A program made the translations under genes and the position numbers. From the NCBI RefSeq assembly GCF_027483985.1, contig NZ_JAIXTJ010000050.1, forward strand, positions 1 through 64,000: 64,000 nt of DNA. Reading direction: 5' to 3'. Below, piece by piece: positions 48,850-56,070 of this stretch; the first letter of the stretch is position 1; each line of letters opens with the position of its first letter. The notes beneath the pieces were generated by a model, which was not told the DNA's origin, made no database searches, and saw only the letters and a list, made by a program, of their open reading frames with translations. This stretch comes from Flavobacterium sp. GTDB taxonomy: Bacteria > Bacteroidota > Bacteroidia > Flavobacteriales > Flavobacteriaceae.

Positions 48850-48913
48850 GCTATTTTATGGAAAAACCTCATAAAAACTTACCTTAAAGGTTTTCAATTA
48901 AAAATTGACAAAA

Positions 48914-49534
48914 ATGAAAAATATAGTATTGTTATTTATGTTAATGCTGCTAAGCTGTAATAGCAAAAAAGAAAATTTAATACGTCAAAAAGAATCTATT
49001 AATATTATTCAAACTATAATTGATCAAAAAGGTATAGAAATAGTAAAGGATTTATCAACTGAAAGTGAACTTCCAATTTGTTTAAACTTAAAAAAAATTC
49101 TTGTAAATAATAAATGTTTCGTAGAAACTAAAACTAACGATAAAATAAGAAGTATAAAACTTCCTGAAAAAACATTTACAAATGAAGGAGAAGTTTGTAT
49201 TGAAAAAATTTACAAATCAAATCCAATTGAAAACATATTTTTCCTAAAAAATGATTCACTCGATATTTTAAATCAAAATGAAACTTTTAAAACATTCAAA
49301 ATTCCAAAAAGTATTGTGGGAAAATTTAAAACAATAGAACAAACTAAAAACAATAAAATAGCTGAAAAATATATACAATTTTCTATTCCAATATTTTCAA
49401 CGGACAGTACAAAAGCCTACATAGAATTTGATCATTATTCAAATAATGACAGCAGCTATGGAAATTCAATATTTGTAGAAAAAAGAAACGGAAAATGGAA
49501 TATTAAATATGTAGAAGCAAATTGGTCAATCTAA
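48914..49534 (+). CDS. Cassette K6: lipoprotein of unknown function
   Basis: 206 aa from the ATG at 48914; a TTG at 48905 in frame is less likely. Lipobox LMLLSC (Cys14) followed by NSKKEN. Mature part is Lys/Glu rich with an FSIPIFSTDSTKAYIEFDHY stretch and ends KWNIKYVEANWSI, a form seen in several NTF2-like or DUF lipoproteins (unassigned). K6 spans 48844-49564. Its 5' end ATTACCCGCTATTTT matches its own left core 12/15. Confidence 0.68.
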   Translation: MKNIVLLFMLMLLSCNSKKENLIRQKESINIIQTIIDQKGIEIVKDLSTESELPICLNLKKILVNNKCFVETKTNDKIRSIKLPEKTFTNEGEVCIEKIYKSNPIENIFFLKNDSLDILNQNETFKTFKIPKSIVGKFKTIEQTKNNKIAEKYIQFSIPIFSTDSTKAYIEFDHYSNNDSSYGNSIFVEKRNGKWNIKYVEANWSI

Positions 49535-49546
49535 AAAAAAAACAGC

Positions 49547-49570
49547 AGGTAACAGCAGTAGCTGTTGCAC
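49547..49570 (+). repeat. Collapsed attC-like site S6
   Basis: 24 nt only: left core AGGTAAC, hairpin AACAGC-AGTA-GCTGTT, right core GTTGCAC. Explained as internal deletion of a full site leaving just the terminal cores. No other site in the window is this short. Confidence 0.5.
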
Positions 49571-49971
49571 AACCACAATTTTTAAATAACAAAATCATAA
49601 ATCATAAAATTTCAACATCTTTTAAAGTGATTTAATGGAGGTTTGTATTTTAACTAAAGTTCAAAATCGTAAATTTTTGATGGCTTAAAAACGAGTTTTT
49701 CAAGTTGCAAATGATTCATTTTATTAAAGCTTGACTCTTCTTTACTTTTATTGAAGCAATTGTTTTAAAAAAAAATAAAATTTGGTTCCAAGGTTTTGAA
49801 TATTTGATAGGTACAACATACAAAGGCATTTGAAAAGATTGCAAATTTTGCACTAAAATCAAGTTCTCTTTTCACAAGAAATTTTGTATTTGATAAAATA
49901 AGTAAAAGTAGTAGCTCATTACAAAAGTATACAAACAAGTTTAACATAGTTTTGTGGCGCCTATAGTCTGG
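49565..49971 (+). mobile_element. Cassette K7, non-coding
   Basis: A 407-nt unit with no ORF longer than about 30 codons on the + strand, ending in site S7. Its 5' end GTTGCAC matches the reverse complement of its left core (GTACAAC) at 6 of 7. A minus-strand reading frame across S7 is a shadow. This unit accounts for the ~480-bp gene-free gap between K6 and K8 genes. Confidence 0.5.
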
Positions 49972-49977
49972 TTGCCA
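49811..49977 (+). repeat. attC-like site S7 (type A)
   Basis: 167 nt; left core GTACAAC, right core GTTGCCA (crossover after G49971). Carries the 72-nt block identical with S4 and S8. Confidence 0.75.
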
Positions 49978-50012
49978 GTAATTTTTCCGCTGAACGAAAA
50001 ACGACGTAATAA

Positions 50013-50870
50013 ATGTACTTAAATCAATCATTTGAAGAAATTTTATCCTTATTAATAGCACTATTCATATTGTTTTTAATATCGGTTTTAATTTCAATTA
50101 TTTTCTTAAAAATAAAAAATGAAACTGAAAAAGGAATATTTAAAAAAGCTCTAATTCCAAACTTTATATTTTTCTCAATTTCTAATGTTTTGTATCAAAT
50201 TGCAATAGAAAAAGGAATAAACATAAGCGTTTTTAGCCCAAATGAAAATTCGGAAATATTTACAATTATTATATGCTTAAGTCTAGTTTTAATTATTATC
50301 TCATTTTCTGAAATTTGTATCAGCAAATTAATTTTTAAAAGTAAATTAAAGAAAAATTATTACATTCTGCTCTGCTTATTAAACACATTAACTTACACAT
50401 TAATATTTTTCTCTTTCTATCCAAAATCATACGTGGATAAGAATATTTTGAGTTATAATAGATATATATTCAAACCAAATAAAACTGAATTAAAACTTTT
50501 TGACAATAGTATCGTAAAAATCGATAATGCTTGTAGTTCTGAAGATTTTTATAAAATAAGTAAACCAAATTCATATTTTATTTTCAGAATCCCAATTAAA
50601 CAAATCGGAACAAATAGAATGTTATACTCATTTGAAATACTTGATAATAGTTTAAATGAAAGTTTTGGAGAATCTGAAAATTGTAAAGATATTAGTATTA
50701 GTAAATTAGATAACGAAGTAAAAGTAGTCTTTAAACAGAAAAATCCCGACCCAAATATTGGCTGGAAAAAACCAATTATAACAGACACAATAATATTTAA
50801 AAAAATAAAAACAGAAAATAGAAAACCGGGATATTATGGCGACACAAATTGTGATTGCATACAAAAATGA
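50013..50870 (+). CDS. Cassette K8: membrane protein of unknown function
   Basis: 285 aa. Three to four N-terminal membrane helices (LSLLIALFILFLISVLISII, PNFIFFSISNVLYQIAIEKG, FTIIICLSLVLIIISFSEIC, YILLCLLNTLTYTLIFFSFY) then a ~130-residue soluble C-terminal domain ending GYYGDTNCDCIQK with a Cys pair. No family recognised. ATG is 41 nt into K8 (49972-51034). Cassette 5' end GTTGCCAGTAATTTT matches its left core at 12/15. Confidence 0.7.
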   Translation: MYLNQSFEEILSLLIALFILFLISVLISIIFLKIKNETEKGIFKKALIPNFIFFSISNVLYQIAIEKGINISVFSPNENSEIFTIIICLSLVLIIISFSEICISKLIFKSKLKKNYYILLCLLNTLTYTLIFFSFYPKSYVDKNILSYNRYIFKPNKTELKLFDNSIVKIDNACSSEDFYKISKPNSYFIFRIPIKQIGTNRMLYSFEILDNSLNESFGESENCKDISISKLDNEVKVVFKQKNPDPNIGWKKPIITDTIIFKKIKTENRKPGYYGDTNCDCIQK

Positions 50871-50879
50871 TAAAACTAC

Positions 50880-51040
50880 TGCCAATACACTTTTCTCGCC
50901 ATTGCGAATTTTGTAGTAAATTCACGTTTATTTCTTGCAAGAAATTTTATCTTTGATAAAATAAGTAAAAGTAGTAGCTCATTACAAAAGTATACAAACA
51001 AGTTTAACATAGTTTTGTGGCGCCTATAGTCTAGTTACCA
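50880..51040 (+). repeat. attC-like site S8 (type A)
   Basis: 161 nt; left core TGCCAAT (AAC decayed to AAT), right core GTTACCA (crossover after G51034). The 72-nt type A block is identical with S4 and S7. Confidence 0.76.
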
Positions 51041-51063
51041 GCAATGTTAAGACAGACAACTCA

Positions 51064-51576
51064 ATGAAAAAAATAACCGACATAAATCAGGGTGACTTAT
51101 TGACATTTAAAGCGACTGATGGCAAGTATAAAGTCTTGCTTTGTACAAGCACATATAAAGAGAAAAGTCCACAGAACTTTTCTTTTGCTGCTTTAACTTA
51201 TGAAAATGAAGACAAACCGACAGTTGAAGACATTTTACATAGTGACTTTTGGGGAATTGGAAATACGAAGAATGACTATTTTAAATATTCCGACATCGAA
51301 CTAAATCAAATGTGGAGAATACACCCAGAAACAAAACCATACTTTTTAGGTTCGTATGGGCTAATAATTTGGAGAAAAGACTTTATGAAATTTAGAGACA
51401 ATTTTGAAATTATTGGCAATCTTAAAATAGTTGACAATCTTGACAAAAATGGTAATGGTGGAATGAATGCAAGTGATTGGGATTTTTTAAAAGACTTCTT
51501 CAGCAACAAAATAAATTCTGTATTGCCTGACAGAGGACAGAAAACGTTTAAGTTAAAAGCAATAATTAATGACTGA
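51064..51576 (+). CDS. Cassette K9: cytosolic protein, possibly Imm26-like
   Basis: 170 aa, no signal peptide. The start ITDINQGDLLTFKATDGKYKVLLC has the shape of Imm26-type immunity proteins (K-x-G-D-x-F motif) in my recollection, which is a weak lead only. The rest, HSDFWGIGNTKNDYFKYSDI and GLIIWRKDFMKFRDNF, is unassigned. Cassette K9 runs from 51035 to about 51729. Cassette 5' end GTTACCAGCA is identical to the reverse complement of its own left core over 10 nt. Confidence 0.65.
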   Translation: MKKITDINQGDLLTFKATDGKYKVLLCTSTYKEKSPQNFSFAALTYENEDKPTVEDILHSDFWGIGNTKNDYFKYSDIELNQMWRIHPETKPYFLGSYGLIIWRKDFMKFRDNFEIIGNLKIVDNLDKNGNGGMNASDWDFLKDFFSNKINSVLPDRGQKTFKLKAIIND

Positions 51577-51602
51577 CAAGTGAGAATGAGTAAAACACAT
51601 GC

Positions 51603-51735
51603 TGGTAACAGCAGTTTGGCAAGATTGGGGTTTTGGGCTTAATTTAAAGATGGTTTTGTACTTGGAAAATTAGTCATAAACCGAAAGTTTAGACTTCCTT
51701 AATTAGCAACATCGCCAAGCTGCCAAACACCAGCG
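51603..51735 (+). repeat. attC-like site S9
   Basis: About 133 nt; left core TGGTAAC, right core near 51729-51735 degenerate (ACC for GTT). Inner arms GCAGTTTGGCAAGATTGG and the complement of CCAAGCTGCCAAACAC pair imperfectly. Confidence 0.6.
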
Positions 51736-51756
51736 GCAACCTTAAAAAAACAAACG

Positions 51757-52722
51757 ATGCATAAAATAAATAAACTGGTAATTTTAACAATCTTGTTTCA
51801 TTTAGGAAACATAAAAACATTTGCAACTACTTGGGATGAACCTTGGGCAGACAAAGTTATTAAACAAGCAGACTATTTCGTTTTGGCTGACATAATTTCC
51901 TGCGATGATGAAAAAGGAGTTAAAATTAAAATCTTAAAACAATTTGGTGGAGAAAAACTTCCAGTAGAAATTGAAATAACTGACTTCTATTTGTTAGACA
52001 TAATGAGTACTTCTGCTGGTCACGGCGCGGAATTTCCAAGTTTTAAAGATATTAAACAAAGCTATTTCTTTATCAAAAAAAACTCAAAAGGTAAGTATTG
52101 TATTTCAACACCAACATCTGGTTTCGACTACATTAAAGACGACAATGTTTACGCTACTTATCGACATTCATATCATCAAGCATCTGTCCCAATTGACGTT
52201 TATGAAATGACGATGACTGCAATATTTAGCAATTATCATAATTTTGAGTACGACACAAAACAAATAACTAACTTCATTGATAAAGCACTTTCTACAAAAC
52301 CAGCAGGATTTGGAGAAGATGAAATTAATACATTTTTCCTTCAACATGTTGCATTGGAAACTATATTTCATTTGAAACTTGAAAAATATTTCAACTTAAT
52401 AATTCCCTTTTTTAATGATAGTACAAATTATCACAACAGAGTTTCTGCTTCAAGGGCACTAATAGCATACAATAATGAAGAAGTTATCAATCTCTTGATA
52501 AATAAAATAGCAACAAATAAAGAAGATGATTTTACAACTGTAATTTGTATCTGGACTTTGAAAGAGTTCAAACCAAAAGACTTCAAGAAGAATTTGGAAA
52601 AACTAATTATAAATGCTTCAACAGAACAAAATGGATTTGGCGGCAACATTATGGATCCAAGAGTTGCAACAAATTTTCCGACTGTAAAAAATGCACTAGA
52701 AGATTTAATAATAACTCTATAA
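51757..52722 (+). CDS. Cassette K10: secreted alpha-helical protein, unknown
   Basis: 321 aa. Signal peptide (~1-23, ending TFA, before TTWDEPW). The C-terminal half is helical with a HEAT-like pattern (YHNRVSASRALIAYNNEEVI, TTVICIWTLKEFKPKDFKKN) and ends PTVKNALEDLIITL. Middle region has NVYATYRHSYHQASVPIDVY. No enzymatic motif recognised. Last gene of the array; its own right-hand site is truncated. Confidence 0.7.
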   Translation: MHKINKLVILTILFHLGNIKTFATTWDEPWADKVIKQADYFVLADIISCDDEKGVKIKILKQFGGEKLPVEIEITDFYLLDIMSTSAGHGAEFPSFKDIKQSYFFIKKNSKGKYCISTPTSGFDYIKDDNVYATYRHSYHQASVPIDVYEMTMTAIFSNYHNFEYDTKQITNFIDKALSTKPAGFGEDEINTFFLQHVALETIFHLKLEKYFNLIIPFFNDSTNYHNRVSASRALIAYNNEEVINLLINKIATNKEDDFTTVICIWTLKEFKPKDFKKNLEKLIINASTEQNGFGGNIMDPRVATNFPTVKNALEDLIITL

Positions 52723-52735
52723 AAAAAAAGTCAGC

Positions 52736-52760
52736 CGCTGACAAGCATTCGAAACGTTCA
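52736..52760 (+). repeat. Right-boundary half-site S10
   Basis: Left core CGCTGAC (rc GTCAGCG) complements the K10 start CAGCGGC over 7 nt, then GCATTCGAAACG. No matching right arm occurs before the transglutaminase gene, so the site is truncated. The remainder to 52954 shows no gene or structure. Confidence 0.45.
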
Positions 52761-52954
52761 AATACAATTATACTGGATTATAGCCCCATTTTTTATAGCC
52801 AAAACGCAAGACTAATCCCCAAAATCGGACCTTGTAATTCTAGCTCAAAATTCATTTGAAACGGATACTACAATAAGTACTAACCAATTAAAATCTTTTT
52901 TAAACTATAGATTATAAAAAGTATATATAGTATTGGTTTGACAGAAATTATAAT

Positions 52955-53887
52955 TTAATTCAAAGTTAAAGCACTCAAAATTTCTTCCTTCATAAAAGGT
53001 CCACCAGGGTATTTTGCAGTATAATCCAAATTCAACCAAATATTGCCGCGCTCATCAATGTGGTAATGCAATGATTTTCCTTTACTTTCTGAGGTAAACA
53101 ATTCTTTTTTAACCAAGTAATTAATAGTTTCTAAATCTGCTTTGGTACCTATTAACAATTCGGGATAAATATGACCATCCGTATGAATTAATCTCGGAAT
53201 ACCACCAATCGATCTAATACATGCAGCCATCAAAATCGAATGATCGTCACAATCACCTGAGAGGTATTTTACCGATTCGCTTGCTTCAGCAATATACTCT
53301 CTTCCTTTAGGATCGCTGACGTAATTCCAATTGGTGTTTATTTCTTTAAATACCGAAAAACACTGTATAATGGTGAAGTAATCATTATAACCTTTAACTT
53401 CTTTAAAATGTTTGTTGACAGCCATCAACGAAAAATTCCGAACCTTCGGATTGGTGTAATCAATCGCATCAATTACCTTAGATTTATTCGGAAATGGCAA
53501 TAAGCGATCAATAATAATATCTTGAGGATAAGGATTATTACTCATCGTGTAAAGCATTGATTGATAATCTTCAAATACGGTTTGAAAACCATAACCACCA
53601 ATCAATGTGCCATAAATTAAGGCAATTAAATATAAAAAGATAGAAATAAGAGTAATACGTTTCATTGCTCTTAAAACCAATTGTATAGCAATTAGTAAGC
53701 TCAAAAAAATCAGGATGCGGTCAATGTGTAGCGACCACTCCAATTCAATAATATTTTGATGAACAATAATAAAAATCGGAATGGTTATTAAAATGTTTAA
53801 AACAAAAATGATTACCATATCCCACGGTTTTTTAACCGTAAGCTTATTCTTGAAATAGAGATAATAAAGTTTTGTTTTTTCTAACAT
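52955..53887 (-). CDS. Transglutaminase-like membrane protein
   Basis: 310 aa. Three N-terminal helices (VIIFVLNILITIPIFIIVHQ, ILIFLSLLIAIQLVLRAM, TLISIFLYLIALIYGTLI) anchor a C-terminal cysteine-protease fold: SGDCDDHSILMAACIRSIGG contains the Cys, and HTDGHIYPELLIG supplies the His. Asp equivalent plausibly in GNIWLNLDYTAKYP. A role in peptidoglycan or protein processing is inferred only by fold. Minus strand, directly downstream of the orphan solute-binding gene (17 nt gap) and probably cotranscribed. Forms the right-hand neighbour of the cassette array. Confidence 0.82.
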   Translation of the reverse strand: MLEKTKLYYLYFKNKLTVKKPWDMVIIFVLNILITIPIFIIVHQNIIELEWSLHIDRILIFLSLLIAIQLVLRAMKRITLISIFLYLIALIYGTLIGGYGFQTVFEDYQSMLYTMSNNPYPQDIIIDRLLPFPNKSKVIDAIDYTNPKVRNFSLMAVNKHFKEVKGYNDYFTIIQCFSVFKEINTNWNYVSDPKGREYIAEASESVKYLSGDCDDHSILMAACIRSIGGIPRLIHTDGHIYPELLIGTKADLETINYLVKKELFTSESKGKSLHYHIDERGNIWLNLDYTAKYPGGPFMKEEILSALTLN

Positions 53888-53904
53888 TGTAAGAACAGGT
53901 AAAG

Positions 53905-54756
53905 CTATATCGCTTTTACAAGTGATGCAAAAGTACCTTTTTTCTCTATAATTTTGAGGTCAAATAACTGATTTTGAATTTTGTTTAACACTTTTTCTGA
54001 AATCACACTTTGAGACCATTCCGTAATCGATAACCACTCTTGAATATCTTCAATTTTTTGCTCGTATTTGGTCGCTAAAGTTCTATCTATACTCGGAATT
54101 TCTTTGAACTCTGATGTAGTTTGATTAATAATTTCCAAAATTTGCTTAACTACCTCTGGTTGCTGTTCCAAGATTTCATTGCGAACCGCAATTACAAAAC
54201 AAGGCCAAGGTGTCGGACAATCGCCAACGCGTCTGAAAATACCTTTGTCAACCAATGGTTTGGTCATAAAACGTTCCCACATAAAGTAATCTGAAGCACC
54301 TTTCGTCAAACTTTCAACCGCACCATCGATTGTGTTCACAATTTCAAATTGCAACTGGTCGGAATTCCAACCTTGAGCATCGGCATTGACATAAGCCATC
54401 AACTGCGAACCCGAACCCAATCTCGAAATTGCAACTTTCTTGTGCTCCAAATCAGCAATGGTTTGATAGTCAGAACCAGCCGCAACGTGAATACCCCAAA
54501 TCAAAGGCGAATCAACATAGACTTGCACAATCTTTGAAGGATTTCCGGCCGTAATATCTTTCACAATACCTTCTGTCAAAATCACAGCAATATCCGTTTC
54601 ACCAGAGCGAAGCATCTGACACATTTTGCCCGTTCCTTCCGGAACATCCGTCCATTGCAAGTCAATACCAACGGCTTCAAATTCGCCATTTTCAATACAC
54701 AAATGCCAAGGTAAATTAAAATGTTCTGGAACACCAGCGATTTTTATGTGTTTCAT
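53905..54756 (-). CDS. Orphan periplasmic-binding-protein-fold protein
   Basis: 283 aa, related to NMT1/SsuA-type solute-binding proteins: N-lobe KIAGVPEHFNLPWHLCIENGEF, DIAVILTEGIVKDITAGNPSKI, hinge DLEHKKVAISRLGSGSQLMAYV, and C-lobe DGAVESLTKGASDYFMWERF. No signal peptide or lipobox, and no ABC permease or ATPase in the window. Cytosolic function is therefore more likely than transport. Upstream of the transglutaminase-like gene. Confidence 0.85.
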   Translation of the reverse strand: MKHIKIAGVPEHFNLPWHLCIENGEFEAVGIDLQWTDVPEGTGKMCQMLRSGETDIAVILTEGIVKDITAGNPSKIVQVYVDSPLIWGIHVAAGSDYQTIADLEHKKVAISRLGSGSQLMAYVNADAQGWNSDQLQFEIVNTIDGAVESLTKGASDYFMWERFMTKPLVDKGIFRRVGDCPTPWPCFVIAVRNEILEQQPEVVKQILEIINQTTSEFKEIPSIDRTLATKYEQKIEDIQEWLSITEWSQSVISEKVLNKIQNQLFDLKIIEKKGTFASLVKAI

Positions 54757-54764
54757 TTTTGTAA

Positions 54765-55025
54765 AAAAGTTTTAAAAGTTTATTAGTTTAAAGGTTTAAA
54801 AAGTTTATGAGTTTAAAGGTTTAAGAGTTTAAGAGTTTAAAAGTTTAAAAGTTTAAAAGTTTATGAGTTTAAGAGTTTAAAGGTTTAAAAAGGTTTAAGA
54901 GTTTAAGAGTTTAAAGGTTTATGAGTTTAAAGGTTTAAAAAGGTTTAAGAGTTTATGAGTTTAAAGTTTTAAGAGTTTAAAGGTTTAAAAAGGTTTAAAG
55001 GTTTAAAAGTTTAAAAGGTTAGAAG
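54765..55025. repeat. Simple-sequence tract, GTTTAAAAGTTTATGA type
   Basis: About 260 bp of shuffled 9-10 nt words (GTTTAAAAG, GTTTATGAG, GTTTAAGAG, GTTTAAAGG). No ORF; fills the spacer upstream of the solute-binding gene. Confidence 0.9.
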
Positions 55026-55070
55026 GGAAGCATTACTAAAATAAATTTTCAATCCACTAATTTTAAAAAT

Positions 55071-55165
55071 CAGACAACTAACAACTGACAACCGACAACT
55101 GACAACTCCCAACCGAAAACTGACAACCGACAACTGACCACTGACCACTGACCACTGCTCACTGA
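55071..55165. repeat. Simple-sequence tract, ACAACTGACAACCG / ACCACTG type
   Basis: Tandem words AACTGACAACCGAC and then GACCACTGACC just past the GNAT gene's stop. Different unit from the neighbouring tract at 54765. Confidence 0.88.
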
Positions 55166-55692
55166 CCACTATTCACCAACTGCCACCATTTCCAAATCAC
55201 GCCTTGCGGATCAGGATAATCTTCCACAAAATTAAATCCTACTTTTTGTAAAATATGATTAGAAGCGCCGTTTTCAGAATGGGTGTAAGCATTCATTTCG
55301 TTAATATTCATTTGCCTAAAAGCATAATCTAACCACGCAACAGAAGCTTCGGTTGCATAACCTTTATTCCAGAATTTTTCGTTTAGTCGATACCCATAAT
55401 CATAGAAATTGGTATTGCCATTTTCTACGTGACCGGTAACATACTTAATGCCGGTCCAGCCAATAAACTCGCCAGTTGACTTCAAAATCGTCGCAAAACG
55501 ACCAATGTTGTGCTCAACATATTGCTTTTGAACCATCTCAATAACTTTAACGTTTTCTTCCACCGATTGCGTCGGAGTTTGCCACAAATACTTGTGCACA
55601 TTCGGATTATGATCCATAGCAAACATAGCTTCCGCATCCGATAATTCTAAAGGGCGAAGCAATAAACGTTCGGTTTCTAAAGTTAAATGCAT
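55159..55692 (-). CDS. GNAT family N-acetyltransferase (RimJ/RimL type)
   Basis: 177 aa. Begins LTLETERLLLRPLELSDAEAMFAM, the typical RimL-like start. The acetyl-CoA pyrophosphate-binding segment corresponds to YGYRLNEKFWNKGYATEAS, followed by SENGASNHILQKVGF in motif B. Transfers acetyl to a protein N-terminus or small amine; the acceptor is unknown. The 3' end runs into the simple repeat tract at 55071-55165. Start 18 nt downstream of the small membrane protein. Confidence 0.92.
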   Translation of the reverse strand: MHLTLETERLLLRPLELSDAEAMFAMDHNPNVHKYLWQTPTQSVEENVKVIEMVQKQYVEHNIGRFATILKSTGEFIGWTGIKYVTGHVENGNTNFYDYGYRLNEKFWNKGYATEASVAWLDYAFRQMNINEMNAYTHSENGASNHILQKVGFNFVEDYPDPQGVIWKWWQLVNSGQ

Positions 55693-55710
55693 AGTTTAAT
55701 TTCAATTTAG

Positions 55711-55941
55711 CTACTCAAAATACTCGATGGCCATAATAATTAAAATAAAGACAAAGATTCCAAGAACAAAATTCTTTTTATTTGAATCCAGTCCGCTATT
55801 ATCCTGCAATTCCTCTTCAAATAAATAATACCCGATATTCTTCTCGTAATTTCTATCAAAAACAACATTCAAAAACATAAAGTAAATCCATCGAGCAAAT
55901 CCACCCAAAGCAAAAAATAGTTTCTGAATAAAATGTCCCAT
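55711..55941 (-). CDS. Small membrane protein of unknown function
   Basis: 76 aa with two hydrophobic segments (LFFALGGFARWIYFMFLNVV and NFVLGIFVFILIIMAIEYFE) joined by a charged loop. Codon use agrees with neighbours and the frame is uninterrupted. Function unknown. 18 nt upstream of the GNAT gene. Confidence 0.72.
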   Translation of the reverse strand: MGHFIQKLFFALGGFARWIYFMFLNVVFDRNYEKNIGYYLFEEELQDNSGLDSNKKNFVLGIFVFILIIMAIEYFE

Positions 55942-56070
55942 TTTAATATATAGTCAAGATTTACTATTAACACTCAAATCTTAATAGTAAACAAGTATTA
56001 CTACTCAAGACTAAAATCTAAATACTAAAAAAGTCTTAATACTTAATACTCCAATCTTACTACTCCAAAA

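Larger units (their letters stand above)
44738..52760 (+). mobile_element. Integron-like gene cassette array without integrase (CALIN-type)
   Basis: Ten consecutive units, here K1-K10, each one gene (one unit has none) plus one recombination-site-like repeat. All genes are on the + strand. Crossing points (after G of a GTT core): 44751, 45384, 46528, 47460, 48122, 48843, 49564, 49971, 51034, and ~51729. The first 7-15 nt of each unit are the reverse complement of the left core of the repeat at that unit's own 3' end: K1 13/14, K2 11/12, K3 5/7, K4 14/15, K5 14/15, K6 12/15, K7 6/7, K8 12/15, K9 first 10, K10 7 contiguous. Left cores contain AAC and right cores GTT, as in attC sites. No tyrosine recombinase lies within the window. 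Coordinates of the outer edges are approximate. Confidence 0.8.

Noticed and set aside
49765..50061. Minus-strand ORF of 98 codons in cassette K7/K8
   Set aside because: Lies across site S7 and the start of the K8 gene; sequence is repeat-derived and has no independent support.
44783..52722. The repeats of the cassette region as a CRISPR array
   Set aside because: Repeats are 130-165 bp, diverged, separated by whole genes and contain dyads; there are no short spacers and no cas genes.
52545..52859. Plus-strand ORF of 104 codons at the end of the array
   Set aside because: Overlaps the K10 gene in another frame and continues into the degraded half-site.
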